In this document: positions 27,452-36,470 of the stretch, piece after piece
Position numbering within the stretch: the stretch's first letter is position 1
How the letters are laid out: every line of letters starts with the position of its first letter
Source of the DNA: CAG-964 sp902789345
GTDB lineage: Bacteria; Bacillota; Clostridia; Oscillospirales; Acutalibacteraceae
Direction: 5' to 3' (one strand)
Assembly: GCA_052117325.1 (NCBI GenBank)
Contig: JBQKJJ010000007.1
DNA length: 64,000 nt
Notes under the pieces: model-generated
What the model was told of the DNA's origin: nothing
Seen by the model: the letters and a program-made list of their open reading frames with translations, nothing else
Database searches by the model: none
Position numbers and translations under genes: made by a program

Positions 27452-28414
27452 ATGTCATATGTTGATCCGCAGACTGTTGAAAAAGCGAGAGAAATGGACT
27501 TGCTCACATATTTGCAGAACTACGAGCCAAATGAGCTTGTCAGACTTTCGGACGGCACATACTGTACTCGTACACACGACAGTCTGAAAATCTCAAACGG
27601 AAAATGGATGTGGTGGTCAAGAGGATTTGGAGGTTACTCTGCCCTTGACTACCTGATAAAAGTTAAAGGCTTAGGCTTTGTACAAGCCGTTGAAACCATA
27701 GTCGGAAAGTGTGCGGTAACTCAGAATATCAATTTGCAGAAAAAAGAAATCAAGCAACCCAAGCCTTTACTTCTGCCGGATAAAAGTACTTCCAACAGAG
27801 TGATTTTCAGGTATCTTTGCGGCAGAGGTATTGACAGGGAGCTTATTGATTTTTGCATATCCGAGGGTAAAATTTTCGAGAGCCTTCCGCATCACAATGT
27901 AGTTTTTGTTGGCTTTGATAAGGAAAATAATCCAAGATATGCATCCTATCGTGCAACAGACGGCAGGAGAATTTTAGGCGACTGTTCGGGAAGTGACAAG
28001 CATTATTCTTTCAGGTTGGCTGACGGAGTTAATAACACAGTCCACATTTTTGAATGTCCCATTGACCTTTTATCTTACGCAACTTTGCTGAAAATCAATG
28101 GCTGTGTTTACCGCAAGTACAACCTTTTATCACTTGCGGGGGTTTACTCGGCAAATAAGAAAACAGGAGTCGGTAAAGTACCTGCTGCACTTGAAAATTA
28201 TCTGAAAGACCATCCAAACACAACAAGAATTGCTATCCACTTTGATAATGACAGAAGCGGAAGAGAAGCCGCAACTGCTCTTATAAACAAACTGAAAAAT
28301 GATTACAAGGTCGTTGATTTACCGCCACCAAGGGGCAAGGATTTCAACGACTTTTTGTGTTTACAGCTTAATATCTCAAAGCAAAAATCTAAAGAAAGGA
28401 ATTATGAAAGATAA
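27452..28414 (+). CDS. DUF3991/toprim-like primase-type protein, 320 aa
   Basis: The N-terminal half looks like a DNA-primase-type domain that binds zinc or template (GFGGYSALDYLIKVKG). The C-terminal half is a toprim fold, with FECPIDLLSYATLL and IAIHFDNDRSGREAA carrying the acidic DxD metal site. It probably primes the complementary strand after transfer or replication of the ICE. Starts 5 bp after the DUF3848 gene and overlaps the next gene by one base. Confidence 0.8.
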   Translation: MSYVDPQTVEKAREMDLLTYLQNYEPNELVRLSDGTYCTRTHDSLKISNGKWMWWSRGFGGYSALDYLIKVKGLGFVQAVETIVGKCAVTQNINLQKKEIKQPKPLLLPDKSTSNRVIFRYLCGRGIDRELIDFCISEGKIFESLPHHNVVFVGFDKENNPRYASYRATDGRRILGDCSGSDKHYSFRLADGVNNTVHIFECPIDLLSYATLLKINGCVYRKYNLLSLAGVYSANKKTGVGKVPAALENYLKDHPNTTRIAIHFDNDRSGREAATALINKLKNDYKVVDLPPPRGKDFNDFLCLQLNISKQKSKERNYER

Positions 28415-29157
28415 TGAAAATTAACATTTATCAGGTAAACCACGAGCGTGATACTCATAGAGTTGCGTTTGTTGATACAAAGTATCTTGAAAAGGCACAG
28501 GGAACTTCTGCTATTGACAGCAAGATTTACGACAAGGTTTTCAGCGGTGATGTTGACTGCAAAACTCTTGATGATGTTTACTCAAAGTTTAATACAGACC
28601 ACCCGACAGGTTATCGTGGCAGGTCGCTTTCAATATCGGATGTCGTTGAGGTTTTGGAAGATGAAAGTTTGGAAAAAGGCTTTTATTTCTGCAATACCTA
28701 TGACTTCAAAAAGGTGGATTTTGAGCCGTCAAAAACGCAGGATACAGTCAATAAAAATATGATTACTGTCCTCTATATTCAGGCGAATCATTATCCGAAA
28801 ACCGTTGCAATTGATAACTCCCTTGAAGCTATGCAGAAGCTTGTAGGAGGAAATATTGAGGAATATATGCCCTTTGAAGATGAGGTGGCAATCATATGCA
28901 ACGAGGAAGGAAAAATGAACGGTTTGCCCCTTAACAGGGCAGTTTATGACGAAGAAACTAAAGAAATGATTGATATAATCGCAGGAGATTTCTTCATTGC
29001 CTACGCTCCTATTGACTCGGAAAAGTTTAAGGATTTACCGAAAGATTTGGAGCAGAAATACAGAGAAAAATTTAAATTCCCCGAACGCTTTTACAAGCAG
29101 AACGGTGAAATAAAAGCGTATCAGTACAAACCTAAAGAGCTTGATACTATACGCTGA
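28414..29157 (+). CDS. YodL / DUF3846 domain protein, 247 aa
   Basis: The first part, MKINIYQVNHERDTHRVAFV, GRSLSISDVVEVLED and GFYFCNTYDFKKVDF, is the YodL pattern. The second part resembles DUF3846 (KLVGGNIEEYMPFEDEVAII). These domains occur in polyvalent proteins of mobile elements but have no assigned activity. It overlaps the toprim gene at ATGA-like junction, so translation is coupled. Confidence 0.78.
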   Translation: MKINIYQVNHERDTHRVAFVDTKYLEKAQGTSAIDSKIYDKVFSGDVDCKTLDDVYSKFNTDHPTGYRGRSLSISDVVEVLEDESLEKGFYFCNTYDFKKVDFEPSKTQDTVNKNMITVLYIQANHYPKTVAIDNSLEAMQKLVGGNIEEYMPFEDEVAIICNEEGKMNGLPLNRAVYDEETKEMIDIIAGDFFIAYAPIDSEKFKDLPKDLEQKYREKFKFPERFYKQNGEIKAYQYKPKELDTIR

Positions 29158-29295
29158 AGCTTGAAGATGCAGGCAACCTCAAAGATTGATGAATAATCTT
29201 AGCGAGCAGACTGTTTGTATCCACATAACGGATAAAACAGTAAAAAGGCTCGTTAGGGGTTTCCCCTAATACCCCGAAAAGAAAGGACTGAAATT
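29158..29295. other. Intergenic region before mobC: candidate ICE oriT
   Basis: 138 bp separate the YodL gene from the mobilization genes. The region has a perfect hairpin TTAGGGG-TTT-CCCCTAA followed by ATACCCC, plus shorter repeats. Origins of transfer commonly lie directly upstream of mobC and the relaxase gene. No known nick consensus is recognised, so this is positional inference. Confidence 0.3.
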
Positions 29296-29439
29296 ATGCA
29301 CGGATTTATTATATTCATACTCGGTTGCTTCCTCGGCGGTTTTGTCGGAGTAGCTTTAATGTGTATGCTCCAGATTAACCGTATCAACCGATACGAAATG
29401 AAAGACAAAAAGGACGATGAAGATGAGGAGAAGCTATGA
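29296..29439 (+). CDS. DUF3789-like small membrane protein, 47 aa
   Basis: MHGFIIFILGCFLGGFVGVA is a glycine-rich membrane helix, and the rest is a charged tail (KDKKDDEDEEKL). The form matches DUF3789 proteins found before relaxase operons. GAAAGGA lies upstream of ATG 29296. It overlaps the mobC start by 17 nt. Confidence 0.7.
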   Translation: MHGFIIFILGCFLGGFVGVALMCMLQINRINRYEMKDKKDDEDEEKL

Positions 29440-29761
29440 TAAGCATATCAGGCTGACTAAAGAAGAAAAAGACGAATGGCAGAGAAAGGCGGAAATGGCT
29501 TGCCTTAATGAATCTGCTTTAGTACGGCTTCTGATGAAAGGCTATGAGCCGAAAGAAAAACCTGACGAGCGTTTCTTTGAAGCAATGCGTGAGCTTTCCT
29601 CAATAGGCAACAATATCAATCAGCTTGCGGCAAAGGCAAACTCCCTCGGTTTTATTGATGCACCGATGCTTTATCGTGAAGCAGAGCGTTGGCATAAATT
29701 TCAGGCGGATATCGAGAGCGTATTTTTACGACCTGATAAATCAGAACTGAAATGGCAGTAA
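29423..29761 (+). CDS. mobC: MobC-like relaxosome protein, 112 aa
   Basis: The N-terminal part reads as a ribbon-helix-helix (YDKHIRLTKEEKDEWQRKAE, NESALVRLLMKGY). The C-terminal part has the MobC pattern, LSSIGNNINQLAAKANSLG. It should bind oriT and help the relaxase open DNA. ATG 29423 is preferred; an in-frame ATG at 29417 is also possible. It overlaps the relaxase gene by 10 nt, so the two are coupled. Confidence 0.85.
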   Translation: MRRSYDKHIRLTKEEKDEWQRKAEMACLNESALVRLLMKGYEPKEKPDERFFEAMRELSSIGNNINQLAAKANSLGFIDAPMLYREAERWHKFQADIESVFLRPDKSELKWQ

Positions 29762-31125
29762 CTAAACTATGGGTTGTGAGAGATAATCTGGGCAGGGTGA
29801 TTGACTATGCCAACAATCCCGAGAAAACTTGCAACCCCAATTATACCGACGCACAGTATCAGGCACTTGCCGATGTCATAGCCTATGCAAAGGACGAGGA
29901 AAAAACAGAGCGTCAGTATTATGTTGATGGCATAAACTGCCATCCTGCAACTGCCCGTGACCAATTCATAACAACAAAAGAGTGTTTTGGAAAGACAGAC
30001 GGCATACAAGCCTATCACGGTTATATGAGTTTTAAGGAACAGAACATTACACCTGAGCTTGCACAAAAGGTCGGTATGGAATTTGCCAAACGTATTTGGG
30101 GTAAGCGTTTTCAGGTTGTAGTGACTACTCACTTGAACACTAAACATCTGCACTGCCATTTTGTAATCAACTCAGTTTCCTTTGTTGACGGAAAGCGTTT
30201 GCAAAACGATGAAAAGGTATGGTTTAAATTCAGGCATATAGCAGATGAAGTATGCAAGGAGTACGGCTTGTATTTCAATAAAACTCCCAACAGAAGTAAG
30301 CAATCGTCATATTACTACAACAAGGAAAAAGCCGGTATGCCTACTCGGTACAGCACCCTGCGTGAAGTAATCGACTTGGCTTTGGAGCACTGTAAAAGTA
30401 TAGAGGATTTCAAGTACGCTCTCCGTGATATGGGATATACCTATCAGCTGAGCCCGAGCCGAAAATATTGGACGGTTACTCCACTCGGCTACAAGAAGCC
30501 TGTCCGACTAATCAACCTCGGCGAAAACTACTCAAACGACGCTATACGAAAAAGACTTCACGAAAATATGAGCCGTGTCGATATGTACCGATACACCCTA
30601 AGTACGGTTACGAGCCGACAGTACCGACTTCTGACACGGGAAGATAAAATCAGAAAAATCGGCGGCTTATACGGTCTTTATCTTTATTATCTTTACCGTC
30701 TTGGCAAATTGCCAAAATACAAAAAAATCAGCAATGCTCAAATCCATTACTATTTCAAAGAAGAACTTTTGAAGCTTGATGAATTGAGCGAACAGACAAG
30801 GCTGCTCGGAAAACACGGTATTCAGACCGATGAGCAGCTTTTTGAATACAAATCCTCTGTTGAAAATGAAATCAAAAGCCTTACTGCCGACAGAACGCAC
30901 CTCCGAAAAAAGATACGAACAAAAATTGATGATGCAGAGCTGTCGCAGGCAAAGGAAAAGATTTCTCAAATCACGGAGAAATTACGGAAACTTCGCAAAG
31001 AAGTTAAACTCTGCGACGGTATTGCAGAGAGGTCGGGAGTTCTGAAATCCAACCTTGAACAAGTGCTTGCAGAGGAAGAAAAATCCAAAGGAAAGGAGAA
31101 CCGAAGATATGAACAACGGCGGTGA
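29752..31125 (+). CDS. MOBP-type relaxase (MobA/VirD2 family)
   Basis: A 457-aa relaxase. The N-terminal domain has the motif III histidine triad HLNTKHLHCHFVINS near residues 126-140 and a probable catalytic tyrosine near the start (VIDYANNPEKT). The C-terminal half is helical and basic. It nicks the ICE oriT and pilots the strand to VirD4. The stop overlaps the PcfB-like start, and mobC lies upstream, so this is the mobilization core of the ICE, separate from the MobV system of the inserted element. Confidence 0.9.
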   Translation: MAVTKLWVVRDNLGRVIDYANNPEKTCNPNYTDAQYQALADVIAYAKDEEKTERQYYVDGINCHPATARDQFITTKECFGKTDGIQAYHGYMSFKEQNITPELAQKVGMEFAKRIWGKRFQVVVTTHLNTKHLHCHFVINSVSFVDGKRLQNDEKVWFKFRHIADEVCKEYGLYFNKTPNRSKQSSYYYNKEKAGMPTRYSTLREVIDLALEHCKSIEDFKYALRDMGYTYQLSPSRKYWTVTPLGYKKPVRLINLGENYSNDAIRKRLHENMSRVDMYRYTLSTVTSRQYRLLTREDKIRKIGGLYGLYLYYLYRLGKLPKYKKISNAQIHYYFKEELLKLDELSEQTRLLGKHGIQTDEQLFEYKSSVENEIKSLTADRTHLRKKIRTKIDDAELSQAKEKISQITEKLRKLRKEVKLCDGIAERSGVLKSNLEQVLAEEEKSKGKENRRYEQRR

Positions 31126-31915
31126 CGCTGCTGAAATTATTGTCAGACTTTATCTTGAAGGCTTTGAGGAAGTGGTTAAGCTGTCGGGTAAGGGCATTAA
31201 GGAATTAGTACCTTTGCTTGCTTCTACGCTGAAACAGGAATCAAAAACCAAAGGCAAGGCACGACTTACGCAGATGATTAAATCGGGCAGCCCGCTGAAG
31301 GTATTTACTTTCAAAAACAAAGACCTGAAAAAATTTACCGAACATGCTAAGCGCTACGGAGTTTTATACACAGTCCTGCGTGATAAGAACAGCAACGATC
31401 CGAATGCAACGGTTGATGTAATCGCCCGTGCCGAGGACGCTTCAAAAATACAGCGAATTGCAGACCGATTTGAATTTTCAAAGGTTGATAAGGCTTCTAT
31501 TATCAAGGAAGCGGAAAAATCAGCAGCAAAAAGAGATGAAGTGCAGATTGATAAGCCGACCAAATCCAAAGGTGAGATTATTGTCGAACAGGCTTTGGCA
31601 GAGCCTTCCGAGAAGAAAGACAATGCCAATGAAAACCCCGATGTTGCCAAGACCGACAAAAGCCCTCAGTCAAGGCAAGACTCAGACAAGGCAGATATGC
31701 GCACTGATAAGGGTAATATAAAGTCCGCTGAAAAGAAACCCTCTGTTAGGGAAAAGCTGGAACGCTACAAGGCAGCAGGACAGAAAAAGGAAGCAGAACG
31801 CTATCAGCCTGAACACACTCAGGAGCGTAAAACTCCTGCAAAAAACAGACAGACCAAACATACACAGCCTAAGAAAAAATACAAGGCAAAGCATAACAGA
31901 CCGAAAGAGAGGTAA
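31109..31915 (+). CDS. PcfB-like (DUF3801) conjugation protein, 268 aa
   Basis: ATG 31109 after AAAGGAG. The first 150 residues match the DUF3801/PcfB pattern (AEIIVRLYLEGFEEVVKLSG, FTEHAKRYGVLYTVLRDKN). The last 120 are lysine-rich and disordered. PcfB-type proteins link the relaxosome to the coupling protein. The position between relaxase and VirD4 supports that role. Overlaps the relaxase gene by 17 nt. Confidence 0.8.
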   Translation: MNNGGDAAEIIVRLYLEGFEEVVKLSGKGIKELVPLLASTLKQESKTKGKARLTQMIKSGSPLKVFTFKNKDLKKFTEHAKRYGVLYTVLRDKNSNDPNATVDVIARAEDASKIQRIADRFEFSKVDKASIIKEAEKSAAKRDEVQIDKPTKSKGEIIVEQALAEPSEKKDNANENPDVAKTDKSPQSRQDSDKADMRTDKGNIKSAEKKPSVREKLERYKAAGQKKEAERYQPEHTQERKTPAKNRQTKHTQPKKKYKAKHNRPKER

Positions 31916-31920
31916 TATTT

Positions 31921-32805
31921 TTGACAAACGATTTTAATTCAAGGAGAGGCGGCAACTTTAAACCGAAGCTTTCTCCCGAAGAATATGCAAAAGCAAAACA
32001 GGAAGAAAAAGAAGCCGTTTACAATCTCATTGATACGGCAATTTCCGATATTGTAAACAACCCTGCTGAATTTCAGAAATATCTTGATACGCAGGCTCGT
32101 ATGGACAGATACTCGGCGGCTAACGCACTTCTTATTTACAAGCAGTGCCCGGAAGCTACTCAACTCAAGGATTTCAACGGATGGCGTGATGACAATATCC
32201 GTGTGAAAAAGGGTGCAAAGAGTATTTGTATTCTGGAACCTGTCGATTATACAAAGGCGGACGGCTCAACGGGTATTTCCTACAATGTCAAGAAAGCGTT
32301 TGACATTTCACAGACCAATGGCAGACGACAGCCTGCACCTACGGTCAACCGTGACCCGAAAAATCTTGTTTCGTTAATGCTTGACACTGCTCCCGTAAAC
32401 TGCGAGAGCAGCAGTGAGCTTCCTAATCCCGATGCGGTTGCCTACTACGACAATGATAAGAACACGCTCTTTATCAAGAAAGGTGTCGGTGACAGTGTGG
32501 CACTGTTTCAGGGTGTTGCCCTGGAGCTTGGCTATGCGGAGCTTTCGGGCAGGAGCGACAGCTATAGCCGCAAGGATATGAGTTTTCAGGCGGTATGCGT
32601 CGGCTATATGCTTTGTAAGAAGTACGGAGTTGATGCAAAGAATTTTGCCGTTGACCGTATTCCTGCCGAATGGAAGAATAAAGAGCCGAAGGAAGTCCGT
32701 GCTGAGCTTTCCAAAATAAGAACAGCAATGAGCGATATTCACACCCGTGTATCCGAAGAGCTTTACCGTCAGCAGCAGGAACGCTCAAAAGACCGTGAGA
32801 GATAA
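31921..32805 (+). CDS. LtrC/ArdC-like protein, 294 aa
   Basis: Starts at TTG 31921 (AGAGGT about 7 nt upstream); no better start is in frame. The N-terminal part, ANALLIYKQCPEATQLKDFN and GWRDDNIRVKKGAKSICILE, is the ArdC-like ssDNA-binding fold also present at the start of the polyvalent helicase. The rest resembles a zincin-like C-terminal domain without a clear HExxH. Such proteins travel with conjugating DNA or protect it from restriction. Confidence 0.72.
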   Translation: MTNDFNSRRGGNFKPKLSPEEYAKAKQEEKEAVYNLIDTAISDIVNNPAEFQKYLDTQARMDRYSAANALLIYKQCPEATQLKDFNGWRDDNIRVKKGAKSICILEPVDYTKADGSTGISYNVKKAFDISQTNGRRQPAPTVNRDPKNLVSLMLDTAPVNCESSSELPNPDAVAYYDNDKNTLFIKKGVGDSVALFQGVALELGYAELSGRSDSYSRKDMSFQAVCVGYMLCKKYGVDAKNFAVDRIPAEWKNKEPKEVRAELSKIRTAMSDIHTRVSEELYRQQQERSKDRER

Positions 32806-32821
32806 AAGCGAGGTGCTTATT

Positions 32822-33019
32822 ATGAAAGAGCCTTATTATCATATCGTACTTGATGATAACGAACACAGTGCCGTCATTCAGTCACTTAATGATACAAGAA
32901 ACGCTTTGCTTGCAGAAGAAAAATCAACGGACTTATTGGACGACCTTATTATCAAAATCGGCAACGCCCCTTACCGTAAAATCAGGGTAATTGAAAGGAA
33001 CAGCGATGATGCAAGATAG
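32822..33019 (+). CDS. Hypothetical protein, 65 aa
   Basis: MKEPYYHIVLDDNEHSAVIQ; ATG 32822 after GAGGTG. A small acidic protein of a kind found before VirD4 in clostridial ICEs. It overlaps the VirD4 start by 14 nt. Function unknown. Confidence 0.7.
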   Translation: MKEPYYHIVLDDNEHSAVIQSLNDTRNALLAEEKSTDLLDDLIIKIGNAPYRKIRVIERNSDDAR

Positions 33020-34799
33020 CGAGAGAAAATCCGTTATCATAGTTTCTTCAATAGGCGTAATTCCTGTTGTGTGGTTAGCTTTGCTTATTGCTCCGTTTCT
33101 GAAAGGCGGTTTATCCGAAATTGTTACAGGACTTATGAACGCCTTTAGCAATCCTTTTAATATTCAGCTTTGTGAGGACAGTCTGAAAACTGTCCTCATT
33201 TTTCTTGCGGCATACGGAATGACGATAGGTATATACTTCTCTACACGAAAAAATTATCGCCGGAGAGAGGAACACGGCTCCGCAAAATGGGGAAATGCAA
33301 AAGCCGTTGACAGAAAATACCGACAGTCCCCACAGTCGGATAACAAACTGATGACGCAGAATGTCCGTATCGGTATAAACGCACAGAAGCACAGACGAAA
33401 TCTCAACACTTTAGTTTGCGGCGGCTCGGGTGCAGGTAAAACCCGATTTTACTGTAAACCGAATTTAATGCAGGCGAACACCTCATTTGTGATCCTTGAT
33501 CCGAAAGGCGAGATCTTGCGTGACACAGGAGGCTTGCTTGAAGCAAAGGGATACGAGGTGCGTGTGCTTGACCTGATTTCAATGGAAAAGAGTCATTGCT
33601 ACAATCCGTTTGTATATTTGCGTGATGATAACGACATTCAGCGTTTGGTAACTAATCTTTTTAAAAGTACCACTCCGAAAGGCTCACAGTCCAACGATCC
33701 GTTTTGGGACACGGCGGCTTCTATGTTGCTTCTCGCATTAGTTTTCTATCTGCACTATGAAGCTCCAAAGGAAGAGCAGAATTTTTCAATGGTTATGGAA
33801 ATGCTCAGAGCGGCAGATATTGAGGATGACGACAACCCTCGCCCCTCTCCGCTTGATAACCTGTTCAGTGATTTGGAATACGAAAATCCCGACCATATTG
33901 CACTCAAATATTACCGTTCCTATCATTCAGGCTCGGCTAAAACATTGAAGTCAATACAGATTACGCTTGCCGCACGACTTGAAAAGTTTAACCTTGAAAG
34001 TCTTGCGGCTTTGACTTGTACGGATGAGCTTGACTTGCCTTCTATGGGTGAGAAAAAGGTTGCGTTGTTTGCGCTGATACCTGACAATGATTCGAGCTTT
34101 AATTTCTTGGTATCAATTCTTTACACACAGTTATTTCAACAGCTTTTCTACTCGGCAGACCATATACACGGCGGAGCGTTACCAGTTCCGGTTCACTTTC
34201 TTATGGACGAGTTTGCAAATGTATCGCTTCCCGATGACTTCGACAAGATTTTGTCGGTTATGCGTTCCCGTGGTGTATCGGTCAGTATTATCTTACAGAA
34301 CTTAGCACAGCTCAAGGCACTGTTTGAAAAGCAATGGGAGAGCATTGTCGGTAACTGCGATGAGTTTCTCTACCTGGGCGGTAATGAACAGAGTACACAC
34401 AAATATGTTTCGGAGCTACTCGGCAAGGAAACGATTGATACCAACACCTACGGCAAGAGTACAGGACACAGCGGTAACTACTCAACAAACTATCAAATCA
34501 GCGGCAGAGAGCTTATGACGCCTGATGAAGTGAGGTTGCTTGATAACCGATACGCAATCCTCTTTATACGAGGTGAGCGACCGATAAAGGACTTCAAGTA
34601 TGATATACTGAAGCATCCGAATGTCAGTCTGACGGCTGACGGTAAAGCCGATGTTTACAGACACGGTGAAGTCAGAGATGATATTGCCACTATTTCTGTC
34701 GGCAATTTCTCAAAAGAAGAAGTTGAGGATATTGATATATCCGAAACAAGCTATGAACTGTTGTCCGATGAGGACTTGCAGAAAATTTATAAAATATAG
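33006..34799 (+). CDS. virD4: VirD4-type coupling protein
   Basis: A 597-aa type IV coupling protein. Two N-terminal membrane helices (VIIVSSIGVIPVVWLALLIA and VLIFLAAYGMTIGIYF) precede Walker A GGSGAGKTRF near residues 139-146, LDPKGEIL, and the DEFANVSLP Walker B region near 400. It pumps the relaxase-DNA complex into the transfer channel. ATG 33006 (or 33009) follows AAAGGA. The pilin-like gene starts 14 bp downstream. Confidence 0.93.
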   Translation: MMQDSERKSVIIVSSIGVIPVVWLALLIAPFLKGGLSEIVTGLMNAFSNPFNIQLCEDSLKTVLIFLAAYGMTIGIYFSTRKNYRRREEHGSAKWGNAKAVDRKYRQSPQSDNKLMTQNVRIGINAQKHRRNLNTLVCGGSGAGKTRFYCKPNLMQANTSFVILDPKGEILRDTGGLLEAKGYEVRVLDLISMEKSHCYNPFVYLRDDNDIQRLVTNLFKSTTPKGSQSNDPFWDTAASMLLLALVFYLHYEAPKEEQNFSMVMEMLRAADIEDDDNPRPSPLDNLFSDLEYENPDHIALKYYRSYHSGSAKTLKSIQITLAARLEKFNLESLAALTCTDELDLPSMGEKKVALFALIPDNDSSFNFLVSILYTQLFQQLFYSADHIHGGALPVPVHFLMDEFANVSLPDDFDKILSVMRSRGVSVSIILQNLAQLKALFEKQWESIVGNCDEFLYLGGNEQSTHKYVSELLGKETIDTNTYGKSTGHSGNYSTNYQISGRELMTPDEVRLLDNRYAILFIRGERPIKDFKYDILKHPNVSLTADGKADVYRHGEVRDDIATISVGNFSKEEVEDIDISETSYELLSDEDLQKIYKI

Positions 34800-34813
34800 G
34801 AGGACTTTTTATT

Positions 34814-35188
34814 ATGAATATTTCTAAAAGATTTTCACAGAGAAAGAATAACAGACTTCCGATGAAAGGTAAGGTTAAGAAATGCTTTCGTACTTACTGT
34901 ACGGTTGTGGTTGCAACTGTACTCGCTGTATGTTGCTTTACGGTAACGGCATTTGCAGCAGAAGAAAGCGGTGGCGATGCTCTTACAGCAATTAATAACC
35001 TTTCGACCTTTATCTTCGGACTTATCAGAGCGGTCGGACTTATCCTCACAGGCTTCGGCGTTGTGCAGATTGGTCTTTCGCTCAAATCACACGACCCGTC
35101 GCAGAGAGCCAACGGTTTTCTTACCCTTGCAGGCGGCATTATCATCACCTTTGCAAAGGAAATTCTTAACCTAATTATCGGCTCTTAA
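34814..35188 (+). CDS. Maff2-family (VirB2-like) membrane protein, 124 aa
   Basis: A long basic N-terminus leads into a signal-like helix (VVVATVLAVCCFTVTAFAAE), then two further membrane helices (IFGLIRAVGLILTGFGVVQI and FLTLAGGIIITFAKEILNLI). This is the Maff2 pattern, which holds the position of the VirB2 pilin subunit in Firmicutes conjugation systems. Start ATG 34814 after AGGAGG. Confidence 0.85.
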   Translation: MNISKRFSQRKNNRLPMKGKVKKCFRTYCTVVVATVLAVCCFTVTAFAAEESGGDALTAINNLSTFIFGLIRAVGLILTGFGVVQIGLSLKSHDPSQRANGFLTLAGGIIITFAKEILNLIIGS

Positions 35189-35247
35189 TCAAAACAGGGG
35201 TATGAGTTTTATGACCCATACCCCATAAATTTTAAGGAGGTGCTTTA

Positions 35248-36084
35248 ATGTCTGATAATTGGGTTGTTCAGAATCTACAAAACGCACTTGACACATGGAA
35301 TTCCAAAATTACGGAGATTTGGTCTCTTGTGCTGACATCTCCGAAAGACTTTAAGGGCGGCGGTATCTGGACGGCGATTGAGAATGTAAACTCTGCCGTG
35401 CAGGCTATCGGTTTAGCATTACTTGTGCTCTTCTTTGTCATAGGAGTTGTAAAAACCTGCGGCAGCTTTGCAGAGGTAAAGAAGCCTGAACACGCAGTTA
35501 AGCTGTTTGTCCGGTTTATTCTTGCCAAAGCCGTCATTACAAACGGAATGGAGCTTATGCTGACGTTGTTCAATATCGTACAGAGTACAATCGGAACGAT
35601 TATGACATCTGCTGGCTTGGAAACAGCAACGCAAACCGTGTTGCCTGATGAAATGGTAACAGCAATAGAGGACTGCGGATTCTGGGAGAGCATTCCTCTA
35701 TGGGCAGTAACGCTTATCGGTGGATTGTTCATTACCGTAATGTCATTCATTATGATATTGACCGTGTACGGAAGATTTTTCAAGCTCTATATGTATACGG
35801 CGCTTGCTCCCATACCGCTTTCAACCTTTGCAGGCGAGCCTACGCAGAATGTCGGCAAAAGCTTCTTCAAAAGTTACTGCGCAGTCTGTCTTGAGGGTGC
35901 AGTTATCGTTTTAGCCTGCCTGATATTCTCCCTGTTCGTAACATCACCGCCTGTGGTAGCAACAGACGCTTCACCCGTTACAATGACTTGGGCATATATC
36001 GGTGAACTGATATTCAATATGCTTGTCCTTGTCGGCACGGTAAAGATGTCCGACCGTATCATTCGTGAGATGATGGGACTTTAA
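35248..36084 (+). CDS. VirB6/TrbL-like channel protein, 278 aa
   Basis: A polytopic protein with about six membrane helices (for example AIGLALLVLFFVIGVVKTCG and AVTLIGGLFITVMSFIMILT). The GRFFKLYMYTALAPIPLSTF segment is typical of VirB6-like proteins in Gram-positive conjugation. It forms part of the inner channel. ATG 35248 after AAGGAGG. Confidence 0.85.
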   Translation: MSDNWVVQNLQNALDTWNSKITEIWSLVLTSPKDFKGGGIWTAIENVNSAVQAIGLALLVLFFVIGVVKTCGSFAEVKKPEHAVKLFVRFILAKAVITNGMELMLTLFNIVQSTIGTIMTSAGLETATQTVLPDEMVTAIEDCGFWESIPLWAVTLIGGLFITVMSFIMILTVYGRFFKLYMYTALAPIPLSTFAGEPTQNVGKSFFKSYCAVCLEGAVIVLACLIFSLFVTSPPVVATDASPVTMTWAYIGELIFNMLVLVGTVKMSDRIIREMMGL

Positions 36085-36104
36085 TTTTAGAAAGGAACTT
36101 GATT

Positions 36105-36470
36105 ATGGAGGTAAAAATAAACAGAGAAATCCGCAACTACACAGAAGCCGTATTTTTTGGTCTGTCACTTCGACAAATCATTTTTTCCGTCTGCGCCTGT
36201 GCTGTAGCGGTTGCAGTTTTCTTTATTTTAAAGCCGTATGTGGGTACAGAAACCGTATCGTGGATTTGCATTCTGTCCGCCGCTCCGTTTGCGGCACTCG
36301 GCTTTGTGAAGTACAACGGAATGACTGCCGAAAAATTCGTCATTGCTTGGGTGAAATCAGAATTTCTTACGCCTAAAAAGCTGACATTCAAATCCACAAA
36401 TACCTACTACGAGCTTATGAAGCCGAGTATCGAAAGAAAAGCAAAGGAGGCTATGAAAGCCAATGATTAA
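36105..36470 (+). CDS. PrgI-family protein (VirB3-like)
   Basis: A 121-aa protein with the PrgI start EVKINREIRNYTEAVFFGLS and two membrane helices (QIIFSVCACAVAVAVFFILK; a second at VSWICILSAAPFAALGF). It accompanies VirB4, whose start it overlaps by 8 nt. ATG 36105 is preferred to TTG 36099 because of AAAGGA spacing. Confidence 0.88.
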   Translation: MEVKINREIRNYTEAVFFGLSLRQIIFSVCACAVAVAVFFILKPYVGTETVSWICILSAAPFAALGFVKYNGMTAEKFVIAWVKSEFLTPKKLTFKSTNTYYELMKPSIERKAKEAMKAND

